Assembly: GCF_000196875.2 (NCBI RefSeq)
Contig: NC_014532.2
Span: 3,596,001-3,660,000 of the forward strand
Source: Halomonas elongata DSM 2581
GTDB taxonomy: Bacteria; Pseudomonadota; Gammaproteobacteria; Pseudomonadales; Halomonadaceae
DNA: 64,000 nucleotides
Direction of reading: 5' to 3'
Every line of letters begins with the position of its first letter. Position 1 is the first letter of the stretch. Position numbers and translations under genes: made by a program. Under the pieces are notes generated by a model. That model saw only the letters and a list, made by a program, of their open reading frames with translations. It had not been told where the DNA came from and did not search any database. Shown here one piece after another: positions 30,691 to 40,379 of this stretch.

Positions 30691-31746
30691 TCAATCAGCG
30701 TCGGGGTCTAACATTGCATGTTCGAAAATAATATCTTCGAACCGATCTACAGTACGTCGGCGGTGATAGTTTTTGAAATAAATCTCTTGCTTCTCTCCCG
30801 AGCGGCTCTGACGAGTAATTGGCTTATTTCCACAACCAACGCTTATCCATTCATCGGAACCTGGCTGCAAGCCGGCCTGCATCAGAGTTCTGGTCAACCC
30901 GCTCTCGGTAAGGTTTTGTCCGGTATCCTCTCCATTTATCAACACCTTATAAAACCAATCCAATGCGTTGCCAGCATTCAATTCATTATCATCGGCACTG
31001 CCTTCTAACGCATCATACCTTACATCAAGGTCTTTCATCAGCCTGCCAATTTCAAATAGCATGCCAATCTCTTCATCATCGGGAGTTCTCAGAACAATAT
31101 CATCACTAGTGCGAAGAAATGACTCACCATCATATCTGACATAGTCGTAAAGTAACGCAATATCAATAGACTCCTTGGTGACAACACGTCCTTCAGAATT
31201 TGCTATGCCCGCACTCAAAGAATGATTCCCTCCACCAACGACACATACTCCGAATGGAAGGACCATTGTGACCTTATGATTTAGATCTTGACGCCAGTCA
31301 CCATTAGACTTCCCATGGCCGCAATGTGCCATAGCTGTGACAGTAGAACCTTTCCCCCATGGCCCCGCGAGCACAGGATCCTTGCCCAGAATAACCTGAA
31401 ATTCTTTTTCGGACTTTCTAAACAAATCACATGCTTTAGTTCCGTTATCGTCTATTACTGAAAGCCCTGGAACTGACAAATGATCAACAAGTGTATAGCC
31501 TTCACGAGCACAATTTTTATCAGACATTACGACTGAGTTTATCACTCGACCTTGTAATGGATATGCAACCCACCTCACCACGGTAGACAGAGAGTGCGGA
31601 TCTTGGTTCGCTACGTCTCTGGCCACCTTCATGACGTTCTCGAAGCGTTCCCTCCTGCCAGAACGCTTGCTTTCCATGGATTCGCCTTCCTTGGATTCAA
31701 ACAACTTAGCTAACACTTTCGACACCCCGCTCAACAAATAATCCAT
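30691..31746 (-). CDS. AT-rich orphan gene of unknown function, 351 aa
   Basis: A lone minus-strand gene markedly richer in A+T than its neighbours. The protein is soluble. A central block reads WGKGSTVTAMAHCGHGKSNG, then VLPFGVCVVGGGNHSLSAGI, with conserved-looking Cys, His and Asn residues that could form an active or metal site. The N terminus is basic. It vaguely recalls DUF6710-type proteins (GNHS motif), but I am not sure. An isolated, compositionally foreign gene between ardC and the SOS genes is where defence or toxin cargo is often found; that role is a guess. Confidence 0.6.
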   Translation of the reverse strand: MDYLLSGVSKVLAKLFESKEGESMESKRSGRRERFENVMKVARDVANQDPHSLSTVVRWVAYPLQGRVINSVVMSDKNCAREGYTLVDHLSVPGLSVIDDNGTKACDLFRKSEKEFQVILGKDPVLAGPWGKGSTVTAMAHCGHGKSNGDWRQDLNHKVTMVLPFGVCVVGGGNHSLSAGIANSEGRVVTKESIDIALLYDYVRYDGESFLRTSDDIVLRTPDDEEIGMLFEIGRLMKDLDVRYDALEGSADDNELNAGNALDWFYKVLINGEDTGQNLTESGLTRTLMQAGLQPGSDEWISVGCGNKPITRQSRSGEKQEIYFKNYHRRRTVDRFEDIIFEHAMLDPDAD

Positions 31747-31952
31747 AAAGCTACTAAACCCAATCTATCACACAACTTCTGGGCCATGCACGATCTGCTT
31801 GGGACTCACCAGCGGATAGATAATGAGATACGTGTTACGTCCGCCTTGCATAATGGTCATGCCAGCCCACCCTCCCGAAGATCATTTGAGGACATGGTGC
31901 TATATTGAAGAGTGGACAAACTTTCCGGACACATTCCAACCAGGAGTCCAAG

Positions 31953-32616
31953 ATGTGCGGACGCTTTGCCATTTACTCCCAGCCACCGGCGATATCACGC
32001 CATCTCGGGCTGCCTGATCCCGAGAATGGCTGGGCAGCCCGCTACAACGTCACGCCTGGCACCTGGATCCCTGGCGTGTACCATCCTGATGAGGAGACTG
32101 GCCGAAGCCTCGGCCAGCTGTGGTGGGGCTACCGTCCTCATTGGGCGACTGGCAAAGCGCCCGAGCCTATCAACGCTAAAGTAGAGGGTGTCGCGGGATC
32201 ACGGTACTTCCGCGGGGCCTTTGCCCGGCACCGTTGCCTGGTGCCCGCTGATGGCTGGTATGAGTGGCGCGCGACTGACGCGGGAAAACAGCCACACTTC
32301 ATTACCCGGCATGACGGTGAACTGCTGTGGTTGGTCCGAACGGCCGGATGGCAAGCCGGGCTGTGCGATTTTGACTGAACCTGCTCGCGGTGCCGCGGCG
32401 GAGGTTCATGATCGCATGCCGCTTGTTCTGGACGATGATAGTCTCGATCCTTGGCTGGATGCAGATCTGACCGATCGCGAAACGATTCGACATGTCGTTC
32501 GACACATCCCGGCCGATGCGATGACACACTGGCCAGTCAGTTCCCGGGTTAATCGACCAGGCAATGACGATCCAACGTTGATCGAGCGAGTCCCTACTGA
32601 TAGTACCGGCGCTTAA
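31953..32616 (+). pseudogene. SOS response-associated peptidase (SRAP/YedK), frameshifted
   Basis: The first frame starts MCGRFAIYSQPPAISRHLG, with the catalytic Cys2, then RYNVTPG and the glutamate in ADGWYEW. Near 32330 it shifts into a wrong frame and stops at 32378. The remainder continues in another frame (PDGKPGCAILTEPA, VHDRMPLVLD), with the active-site His in HDRMP, to 32616. A block of about eight residues (AGLWERW-like) is missing at the break, so this looks like a real small deletion. SRAP proteins crosslink to abasic sites in single-stranded DNA. Probably inactive. Confidence 0.85.
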
Positions 32617-32884
32617 AGTTCACCCGCTTTGCATAGACTCTTCTGCAAAGATAGAGTCCAGCACAAAGCAACACTACAAAAGTCCCGACCTGAACGGGAA
32701 GGCCGATTTGCCATTGCGCATGGGCATACGCTGCTGCTTTATTGGCAATGAAGATCGGTAGCAAGATGGCCAATGCAATCGCCCCCATGGGGGTGCCGTA
32801 AGAAATCTCCGCTCCACAGCCAGTGCAGACCTTCGCCCCCCGAGGCACTGTTCCCATACAGTGAGGGCATTGCATGTACTCCAT
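32594..32884 (-). CDS. zinc-ribbon membrane protein
   Basis: A 96-residue protein. Residues 6-23 form a zinc ribbon with two CxxC pairs (CPHC, CTGC). Two membrane helices follow (about 32-50 and 62-80), then a basic tail. The function of such proteins is unknown. Its 3' end overlaps the tail of the broken SRAP gene on the other strand by 23 bases. Confidence 0.65.
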   Translation of the reverse strand: MEYMQCPHCMGTVPRGAKVCTGCGAEISYGTPMGAIALAILLPIFIANKAAAYAHAQWQIGLPVQVGTFVVLLCAGLYLCRRVYAKRVNFKRRYYQ

Positions 32885-32909
32885 GGATCTCTTTCCTTGA
32901 ATCCTGGGT

Positions 32910-34187
32910 TCATGAACAGTTTACCGATGGCAACTCATCCCATCGAGTGGTGTAACGCGGCGTCCGATGCTGACACCGTAGCCGCCAGGCGCTTCTCGGA
33001 CGCGACATGCCCAGCGTGACCGTGCCATGACCATGCTCGGCGTTAAGCTGATCAATGGTGGCCATCAAGCGGTCACGACGCCCCCGTTGTTCGTCATTCT
33101 CGGGCTCGGCCATGAGATCCAACTGCTCTGCAGCACGGTCACACAAGTCCATCAACATGACCCCTGCCTTTTGGTACCGGTATCCTTGCTTATAAAGCGC
33201 TTCGAGCCCTCGAGCCGCTGCTGTGACAATCAGGCGACTGTCATCGGTCGCGCTGGGCAGCGCTACTACCACGCTGTCACGATGCTGGGGGTGATCTTCA
33301 CGGAACGGGTTTGTGCGCACGAACACCATCACCGCACGGGTCAAGCTACCCTGTCGACGTAGCTTCTCGGCACCGCGGCTGGCATGGACCCGTACGGCCT
33401 CACGCAAGTCGTCCAGGTCGCCCGTCAGGCGGCCAAACGAACGACTGGTCATGATCTGCTTCTTGGGTGCGGACATATCGTCGAGCTCTATACAGTCTTT
33501 GCCACGCAACTCCCAGACGATCCGCTCCATGACAACCGAAGTTCTGCCTCGGATGCGCTTGGGATCGGCAACACGAAGATCCCAGGCCGTCTGGATCCCC
33601 AGCTCGTACAGCCGGATGGCCATGCGACCCGCAACGCCCCACACCTCCGTCACCGGCAACTCCTCGGGGAGCTGCCGAGTCTCTGGAGCGTTCGGCAACA
33701 AGATGGCCACCCCATCCCGGTCGGGATCGCGTTTGGTCTGGTGGTTGGCCAACTTCGCCAGGACCTTGCTTGTACTCAGCCCTGTGCTCACCGTAATTCC
33801 TGTGTCTCGAAGTACCTGGCGCCGCATCGCCCTGCAGCGTTCTTCGAGGCTGTCGGTGGGAAAACCATGGAACCCGAGAAAGCTCTCGTCGATCGAGTAC
33901 ACCTCAACGTCAGGTGTGTGCTGGGTGTAGATGGATGTCACCCATCGGCTCATGTCCCCATACAGCGCATAATTGGAACTGAGCAGCACACACTGCCGAC
34001 GGATAGGCGGCGGAATCTCATGCGCCGGCTGTCCCATGCCGACTCCGAGAGCCTTGAGCTCGGGTGACCTGGCAACGACACAGCCGTCGTTGTTGGAGAG
34101 CACACCCACTGGGATGCCGTGCAAGCGTGGGTCGAAGACCCGCTCAGCGGATACGTAAAAGCAATTCGCATCCGACAGGCAGATCAC
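32910..34187 (-). CDS. umuC: UmuC-like DNA polymerase V catalytic subunit
   Basis: A 425-residue Y-family polymerase. The N terminus [20 protein letters not shown] supplies the first metal ligand, and [11 protein letters not shown] the catalytic Asp-Glu pair (about residues 97-107). The thumb (helix-hairpin-helix) and little-finger domains follow; the C terminus is of normal length. With UmuD it performs error-prone translesion synthesis. It overlaps umuD by four bases. Mobile-element copies (as RumAB in SXT/R391) are known. Confidence 0.95.
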   Translation of the reverse strand: MICLSDANCFYVSAERVFDPRLHGIPVGVLSNNDGCVVARSPELKALGVGMGQPAHEIPPPIRRQCVLLSSNYALYGDMSRWVTSIYTQHTPDVEVYSIDESFLGFHGFPTDSLEERCRAMRRQVLRDTGITVSTGLSTSKVLAKLANHQTKRDPDRDGVAILLPNAPETRQLPEELPVTEVWGVAGRMAIRLYELGIQTAWDLRVADPKRIRGRTSVVMERIVWELRGKDCIELDDMSAPKKQIMTSRSFGRLTGDLDDLREAVRVHASRGAEKLRRQGSLTRAVMVFVRTNPFREDHPQHRDSVVVALPSATDDSRLIVTAAARGLEALYKQGYRYQKAGVMLMDLCDRAAEQLDLMAEPENDEQRGRRDRLMATIDQLNAEHGHGTVTLGMSRPRSAWRLRCQHRTPRYTTRWDELPSVNCS

Positions 34188-34633
34188 CGACCCACTCCGG
34201 AACGTAGTGCGTGGATGTTATGCGTCACGACACCCCACACATGGCATTCCCGCCCTTCTAGCGGGATGGGCGTGAACGCCGAGTTGCCGGAAACCAGGTA
34301 GGGCCGCCGTCCAATGAGGTCCAGCTGTTTGCAGGTCAGCTCACCATCGACGGCGATGATGATGACATCACCGTTGCGCGGTTCCAGGGAGCGATCAACG
34401 ATCAGCAGGTCGCCATCGTAAATGCCATGACGCATCATCGATTCGCCCTTGGCGCGGACATAGAACGTGGCGCTCGGGTGCTGGACCAGGTGATCCACCA
34501 GGTCGAGCTCAGTCTCCAGATAGTCGTCAGCCGGACTGGGGAATCCTGCCCTAACGCTATCAGCGGCCAGTGGGATCAGCTGAGGGGACGTGGTCGTCCC
34601 AACGCGACCGATGATCTCAGTGCGCATCTTCAC
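34184..34633 (-). CDS. umuD: UmuD-like SOS mutagenesis protease subunit
   Basis: A 149-residue S24-type protein. The self-cleavage site is Ala29-Gly30 in [12 protein letters not shown]. The catalytic Ser is in KGESMM (about residue 65) and the Lys in GELTCKQL (about 102). RecA-stimulated cleavage would give UmuD', the partner of UmuC. The start is GTG 34633 behind AGGAGGG; ATG 34627 is also possible. A LexA-like box lies 19 bases upstream. Confidence 0.93.
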   Translation of the reverse strand: MKMRTEIIGRVGTTTSPQLIPLAADSVRAGFPSPADDYLETELDLVDHLVQHPSATFYVRAKGESMMRHGIYDGDLLIVDRSLEPRNGDVIIIAVDGELTCKQLDLIGRRPYLVSGNSAFTPIPLEGRECHVWGVVTHNIHALRSGVGR

Positions 34634-34651
34634 GGTGCCCTCCTGACGTAC

Positions 34652-34667
34652 ATGTATCTATATACAG
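34652..34667 (-). promoter_or_regulatory. LexA (SOS) box upstream of umuDC
   Basis: On the minus strand it reads CTGTATATAGATACAT, 14 of 16 matches to the gammaproteobacterial consensus CTGTATATATATACAG. It predicts DNA-damage induction of the umuDC operon. Confidence 0.75.
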
Positions 34668-34798
34668 TATCTAAGAGGACAGGTGACAAGGCAAATCCCG
34701 TCCGCGAAACCCTACGCGCTGGATTTAACATTCCCTCTGTACCGACGCCCCGGTAAGCCGCTCAGATACTGCGAGTCATCCCCACCAAGGTACTGAGA

Positions 34799-36673
34799 AT
34801 GCTCGGCTTGTTTCGGACAGCCAGGAAAACACGGCAGCACAGCGAGGCGGCAGGCTGGCTCAGCCCTCAACCGGGCGGGCAACTGCTGCAGTCCCCTTAC
34901 CGCCAACAACTGATCGGGGCCCTCTGGGACATGTGCTCCATGTCCCGGCAGGTCTTTGTCGACTACGTCCAGGCACCCATCGAGCGGTATGCCGAGCTGG
35001 CCCAGGAATTGCCGGCCTCCGAGTCCCACCACCACGCCTATCGTGGCGGGATGCTGGATCACGGCCTGGAGGTGGTGTGCTACGCCATGCGGCTACGCCG
35101 ACAGCACCTGCTGCCGCCCGGCGCGTCACCGGAAGAGCAGACCGCGGTCGGCGAGCTGTGGACGGTGGCCATCCTCTATGCCGCCCTGCTGCATGATGTC
35201 GCCAAGATTCTCGTCGACATCGAGATCCACCTGATCAGCGGCCGGCGGTGGCACCTCTGGCATGGCCCTATCCCGGAACCCTATCGGGTTCGTTACAGAG
35301 AGGATCGTGACTACCACCTGCATGAGACTACCAATCTCCTGCTGGCCCAGCAGATCCTCTCACCGAAGGTCCTAGATTGGCTCTACAGCGAGCCCCGCCT
35401 GTTTGGCACTGTCATGTACGCCGTCAGTGGCGTGCCCGAGCGCGGCGGTATCATCAGCGAGATTGTTGGCCAGGCCGATCGCACCAGTGTCTCGAAGGCG
35501 CTGGGTGGGGATCCGAACAAGGCCTTCGAGGCCCCGACCCAATCGCTGCAACGCAAGATCGCGGACGGCCTTCGCTATCTGGTCAAGGAGAAGCTGGGCA
35601 TCAATCAGCCCGGTGCTCCGCTCTTCTTGACCGACGACGCGCTGTGGCTGGTCTCGCCTCGCGTGCCGCGAGAGTTGAAGGGCTATCTATTGGAGAACGG
35701 GGTGGGTGGTATCCCTGGGGATGACACCCGTCTTTATGACGAAATGCAGGCCCACGGCCTGATCGAAGCCAACCCCCAAGGACAATCAGTGTGGCCAGTA
35801 ACCATCGTGAAAGACGACTGGTCCGTCGACCTGTCGTGCCTGCGCGTCCCGCCGGCGCTGATTTGGCCATCGGCCGAGGAACGACCCGAGCCCTGGTCGG
35901 GCAGCCTGACGGTCCGCGAGAAAGCGTCGAAGAAAGGAAAGGAAGATCAGGCCGGACCGGATGCCGCCCAGGCAACAAACGAACCAACGCCGGACACCAC
36001 TGCCACAGCCTCCCCCTCTTCGTCATCTTCGGCCAAGTCGTCGGCAACGCCCGCGACTGACGTTCCCGAGCAGGGCGCAAGCACGTCCGCGACGGAGGTG
36101 TCTGGGCTGGACACCGACTCCCTGATCGACCTGGTCACGGGCGGGGAAACCACCAACACCACGACGCCGGCGGACGATGCCCAGGCAACGGATCCGTCTC
36201 TGCTAGACGCCACACATGATGATGCCTCTCCGGAAAGCACCAAGGCTGAGGTCGACACCACGTCTCAGCCCGCACCGACAACGAAGGGCAAAACACTAGG
36301 TGAAACGTTCCTGCAGTGGTTGCAGGATGGAGCGAAGAGCCACCGCCTGCTAGTGAATGCCCCCAAGGCGCAAGTTCACGGTGTCGATGACACCTGGTTG
36401 ATCGTCAGTCCCGGCATCTTCCGTCGTTTCTGCCATGAGCATGACGGCGTTAGTTGGACGGAGGTTCAGCAACAATTCCAAAAGCTCGGCCTGCACCGTG
36501 TTCGGGACGACGGCACCAACATCCATAGCGCTCGCGTCGATGGGCAGAACAAGAAGGGACGCCTCGTCAAAGGCTACATCCTGAAACGCGCTGATGTTCT
36601 CCCGATTGAACAGCGCAACAACCCCTTTTTGTCACTCATCGCACATCGCAATATGGACGTTAACGATGAATAA
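34799..36673 (+). CDS. MobH-family relaxase (TraI_2 type)
   Basis: A 624-residue protein. The N-terminal TraI_2 domain (about residues 20-330) carries HHHAYRGGMLDHGLEV and LYAALLHDVAKI, the histidine and HD motifs of MobH relaxases. A long Thr/Ala/Ser/Asp-rich linker (about 380-490) leads to a C-terminal domain (about 505-600) with FLQWLQDGAKSHRLLVNAP. The enzyme nicks oriT and pilots the strand in conjugation. In GI-type ICEs it lies beside the integrase, as here. Overlaps the integrase start by eight bases. Confidence 0.92.
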   Translation: MLGLFRTARKTRQHSEAAGWLSPQPGGQLLQSPYRQQLIGALWDMCSMSRQVFVDYVQAPIERYAELAQELPASESHHHAYRGGMLDHGLEVVCYAMRLRRQHLLPPGASPEEQTAVGELWTVAILYAALLHDVAKILVDIEIHLISGRRWHLWHGPIPEPYRVRYREDRDYHLHETTNLLLAQQILSPKVLDWLYSEPRLFGTVMYAVSGVPERGGIISEIVGQADRTSVSKALGGDPNKAFEAPTQSLQRKIADGLRYLVKEKLGINQPGAPLFLTDDALWLVSPRVPRELKGYLLENGVGGIPGDDTRLYDEMQAHGLIEANPQGQSVWPVTIVKDDWSVDLSCLRVPPALIWPSAEERPEPWSGSLTVREKASKKGKEDQAGPDAAQATNEPTPDTTATASPSSSSSAKSSATPATDVPEQGASTSATEVSGLDTDSLIDLVTGGETTNTTTPADDAQATDPSLLDATHDDASPESTKAEVDTTSQPAPTTKGKTLGETFLQWLQDGAKSHRLLVNAPKAQVHGVDDTWLIVSPGIFRRFCHEHDGVSWTEVQQQFQKLGLHRVRDDGTNIHSARVDGQNKKGRLVKGYILKRADVLPIEQRNNPFLSLIAHRNMDVNDE

Positions 36674-37628
36674 AGATCTGAATAACCTCACGTTCCCGGA
36701 ACTACTGACGGAGTACTGCTTCGAGAAGTGGCTGGCTCCGAAAACGCAGCAGTCGTATGCAGGGCCGGTACGACGCCTGCGTCACTATTTCGGCGAGGAT
36801 GCCTATCCCGGGGACATCTCGCGGCGTATGGTCAATCGCTGGCGATCCGCGATTCTGAGCTCACCCCAGAACCCGAACGGAATCGCGGCGACCAGTTGGA
36901 ACAACTACGCTCGCCACTTGCGCGCGTTGTACAACTTCGGCATCGAGCGAGAGTACATTCCTCTTGAGAAGAACCCCTTCCATGGTGTCGCAGTGAGGGA
37001 GCTGCAACGTCGCCATAAGACGCTGAATGCCAGTGACATCGCCCGCGCTCGGGAAGCGCTGGAGTTGTGCCGGCGCTATGAAGTCATCAAGCACGAACCG
37101 AGCCCGCTCCACCCCGCTTGGTTCTGGAGTGTCGTGGTCGAGATGTTCTATCACACCGGCATTCGGCTGAATCAGCTGCTGACCATCCAGGGGCGCGACA
37201 TCAAACTGCGGCAACGCACATTCGTGGCGTCAGCGGATGGAGCCAAGAATGGCCGAGAAACTACCCTCCCGATCACCGAAGCGTTGTATCCTCACCTGCT
37301 GACCTTGATGCGCTCGGCCAGCGTCGCCGGGTTCACGCGCGGGGATCAGCTGTTCAACGTCAACCGGTTCAGTGAACGTCACCGTCGGGACGTCATGGAC
37401 ACGTGGCAGGTGGAGCGGTTCTTCAACCGGCTGTCCCATTACAGTGGTGGTCGCATCACGCCCCACCGCTTCCGCCACACCTTGGCGACAGACCTAATGC
37501 GCAGCCCCGGGCGAGACCTCCACCTGACCCAGGCGGTGTGCGGTCACACCGACATCCGCTCGACGCTGGGTTATGTGCATAACGACATCGACACTCTGCG
37601 GAAGTATCTGGAGCAGCGGGGGGCGTAA
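36666..37628 (+). CDS. int: ICE tyrosine integrase
   Basis: A 320-residue tyrosine recombinase. The core-binding domain is about residues 1-105 (FPELLTEYCFEKWLAPKTQQ). The catalytic residues are Arg in YHTGIRLNQLL, HxxR in HRFRHTLATDL, His in CGHTDIRS and Tyr in TLGYVH. It starts at ATG 36666 inside the relaxase gene, so it may be translated with it. The tRNA-Thr fragment 160 bases downstream is the probable attachment site. It appears intact. Confidence 0.93.
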   Translation: MNKDLNNLTFPELLTEYCFEKWLAPKTQQSYAGPVRRLRHYFGEDAYPGDISRRMVNRWRSAILSSPQNPNGIAATSWNNYARHLRALYNFGIEREYIPLEKNPFHGVAVRELQRRHKTLNASDIARAREALELCRRYEVIKHEPSPLHPAWFWSVVVEMFYHTGIRLNQLLTIQGRDIKLRQRTFVASADGAKNGRETTLPITEALYPHLLTLMRSASVAGFTRGDQLFNVNRFSERHRRDVMDTWQVERFFNRLSHYSGGRITPHRFRHTLATDLMRSPGRDLHLTQAVCGHTDIRSTLGYVHNDIDTLRKYLEQRGA

Positions 37629-37643
37629 TTCATACCAGACTAA

Positions 37644-37672
37644 AGTGCGGCTGCCATCTACGCAGCTGCACT
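37644..37672. repeat. inverted repeat between int and the attachment site
   Basis: Arms AGTGCGGCTGC and GCAGCTGCACT (one mismatch) around a seven-base loop, followed by a further GCACTTTTGC. It may end the int transcript or be a site for an excision factor. Confidence 0.5.
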
Positions 37673-37789
37673 TGACAAGCACTTTTGCTTCGTCTGGAAT
37701 GGACCATGTCATATGGGGTTAGCGTTTATATTTCACTATCCCCCCATAGGAATGCCCCGTAAGGGTCCATTGTGCTGATTCTTTCATCT

Positions 37790-37844
37790 GAGCAACTGAC
37801 TTGTAATCAGTAGGTCCCGGGTTCGACTCCTGGTGTCGGCACCA
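37790..37844 (+). other. 3' part of tRNA-Thr(TGT): probable ICE attachment site
   Basis: The 55 bases match the 3' two-thirds of a threonine tRNA: anticodon stem-loop with TGT (CTTGTAATCAG), T-arm (CCGGGTTCGACTCCTGG), acceptor strand and CCA. The D-arm and 5' acceptor upstream do not fold properly, so this is not an intact gene. Integration into a tRNA 3' end typically leaves such a fragment at one end and the whole gene at the other, which would lie left of this window. Confidence 0.82.
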
Positions 37845-38389
37845 TCTCCGATAAAAGCAGGCAGCACCTGCCACTCAAGGTGCCAGGTGTCCCACCGCGC
37901 ATCGACGCGGCCTCCCTATCCGAGTTCCAGCATTTCTCCCGGTCGTTCACCACGGCACGGGGATTTCGTGTGCGCGTCATCTCTATCATCTGTTCGAGCT
38001 CGTCGATGACCGCCGGCACGCTCTGGGCGCTGTCACCGAGACCCTCTCGGCGGTCGACATCGCCCCCTATCGGATCCGCCCCCTATCGGCTGGAGGGATC
38101 TCTGGCGTGCCGACCGGGCCGTAATGTCGAAATTTTGTTCATTAGTCTAAGAAGCTCACTCCCAGTTCTGGGCTTCTGCGTCAGAAAGCAAAGAGCAAAA
38201 TATTGTTTTTTAAACATATACATCACATATGCGGTTGGAGCCGCTTTTCGAAATATTGGTAAGACCAATTAGCTAGCTATGGAATTGGCGCAGTGGCAGA
38301 GCTTATCGTACAGCGAACGCCATACCGCGATCCGGTGGGCTCCCCCTCATCGAGTCAGCTGACCGCAAACAACAAGAGAGCACCGCCTG
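37845..38389. other. non-coding chromosomal flank
   Basis: No convincing gene. About 38110-38280 is AT-rich, unlike the surroundings. It holds the upstream region of the lactate permease gene. Nothing else is recognised. Confidence 0.4.
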
Positions 38390-40098
38390 ATGACTGATAC
38401 GACCTTTGCGCTTCTGGCATTCGTACCACTGATACTGGCAGGCATCCTGCTGATCGGCTTGCGCATGGCCGCCAGAGTGGCCATGCCCATTGTCTTCGTG
38501 GCGACCTCCCTGATTGCCCTGCTGGTCTGGGACATGACCATGACCCGGGTCATCGCCTCGACATTGCAAGGCCTGATCCTGACCGTGGCAATCCTGTGGA
38601 TCATCTTCGGTGCCATCCTGCTGCTCAATACCCTCAAGCACTCAGGTGGCATTACCGCGATTCGCAACGGTTTTTCCGGTATCAGCCCCGACCGCCGCGT
38701 GCAGGCGATCATCGTGGCCTGGCTGTTCGGTTGCTTCATTGAAGGGGCTTCGGGTTTCGGGACCCCGGCGGCGGTGGCCGCCCCACTGATGGTCGCGCTG
38801 GGTTTCCCGGCATTGGCCGCTGTCACCGTAGGCATGATGATCCAATCCACACCGGTGTCATTCGGTGCCGTGGGTACACCCATCGTGGTCGGGGTCACCG
38901 GGGGCGTTGACCGCACCGGTATCACCAGCGCGCTTGAGGCCGGGGGCTCCAGTTGGCTGGACTACTTCCACCTGATCACCGGTGAAGTCGCGCTGGTGCA
39001 CGCCGTGGTGGGGGTCTTCATGCCGCTGATCATGGTCACCATCATGGTACGCTTCTTCGGTGCCAATCGCTCATGGAAGGAAGGCCTGGCCATTGCCCCC
39101 TTCGCCATCTTTGCCGGTATCGCCTTCGTGGTTCCCTACGGCCTCGCCGGCGTGTTCCTCGGCCCCGAATTTCCATCGATGATCGGTGCCATGGTGGGAC
39201 TAGCAATCGTCGTTCCGGCCGCCCGTCGCGGCTTCCTGATACCCGCCAATCAATGGGACTTCCCCGACAGCAAACAATGGCCGGACCACTGGATCGGCAG
39301 GCTGAGCATCAAGACCGATGAAGTAGTTGGCAAACACGTCTTTCCACCTTCATGGGTTGGCTGCCCTACGTGCTGCTCGCCCTGCTGCTGGTGCTGTCGC
39401 GCAGCATCGACTCCCTCAAGTCGCTACTGACCTCAGTGAGCTTCGGCTTCACCGATATCCTTGGAGAAAGTGGCGTATCCGGCAGCCTCGAGCCGCTGTT
39501 TCTGCCCGGAGGCATTCTGCTGATCGTAGTGCTGATCACCGCGGTAATGCATCGCATGAAGGGTGCGGAACTCAAGAGCGCTTTCGGCGAGTCCACTCGC
39601 ACCCTGCTCGGTGCAGGTTTCGTGTTGATCTTCACCATCCCGATGGTGCGTATCCTGATCAACTCCGGCGTCAACGCTTCCGACCTACCCTCGATGCCGG
39701 TGGCCATGGCAACTTTCGTGGCCAACAGTGTTGGCGATATCTATCCGCTGTTCGCACCAGCGGTGGGCGGCCTGGGAGCCTTCATTGCCGGCTCCAACAC
39801 AGTCTCCAACCTGATGCTTTCGGACTTCCAGTTCAACGTCGCCCAACAGCTTGGCGTCTCCACCGCACTGATGATAGCCCTGCAGGCCGTGGGAGCAGCC
39901 GCCGGTAACATGATCGCCATTCACAATGTGGTGGCAGCCTCAGCCACCGTCGGACTGCTGGGTCGCGAAGGCATCACCATCCGCAAGACGCTTCTGCCGA
40001 CCCTGTATTATGTGATCGCCGCTGGCCTGATCGGTCTAGTTGCGATGCAGGTGATCGGAATCTCGGACCCGCTGATGGCCATCGAAGCCGCTGGCTAG
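38390..40098 (+). pseudogene. lldP: L-lactate permease gene with a frameshift
   Basis: The first frame (38390-39430) encodes the N-terminal half of an LctP/LldP permease with about eight membrane helices ([20 protein letters not shown] is typical). Homology stops at GKHV near 39340. The C-terminal half continues in another frame as [20 protein letters not shown] to 40098. A net +2 or -1 change in a CTTTCC tract explains both. Together the parts give a full-length permease of about 565 residues. It could be an inactive gene or a sequencing slip. Lactate uptake would be the function if repaired. Confidence 0.85.
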
Positions 40099-40144
40099 TA
40101 GCCAAGCCCTCAATACAGGGACGCCGCCTCGAATATGGGGTGGC

Positions 40145-40330
40145 GTGTCGTCATTACTACCACTAACCCACGAGATCTTCCGAGACATCGCCTCGCTTGA
40201 GGGCTTTATTGGTTTGGAGTTGATCACCTTGTTGCTGGATCCCGAATTGGTGATCTTCCAGTTGATCTTGCTGCTGATTGTTTACTTGATCATGCCCAGC
40301 AAGACCGCCAAGCAAGGTGAGCACCAGGAT
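40145..40330 (+). pseudogene. truncated relative of the KfrB-like membrane protein
   Basis: The frame reads FIGLELITLLLDPELVIFQL, LLLIVYLIMPSKTAKQGE, which lines up with residues about 20-58 of the ICE protein at 26152 (FIALILEPELFVFQLKLALL, LLLRNKTAKRDE). The KfrB-like C-terminal domain is absent. It lies outside the att fragment, so it may be a relic of another integration. The match is short but continuous. Confidence 0.6.
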
Positions 40331-40379
40331 AGCCGCCCTGGCATTGTCGGCAAAGGACCGCCACGACACCCGAGTCGAT

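Noticed and set aside
37774..37844. intact tRNA-Thr gene
   Set aside because: The 5' acceptor pairs only in part (two G-U pairs and one mismatch), and no D-arm forms. Only the 3' part is genuine.
37880..38272. 130-residue frame after the tRNA fragment
   Set aside because: Unusual composition, no ribosome site and no domain. Probably non-coding.
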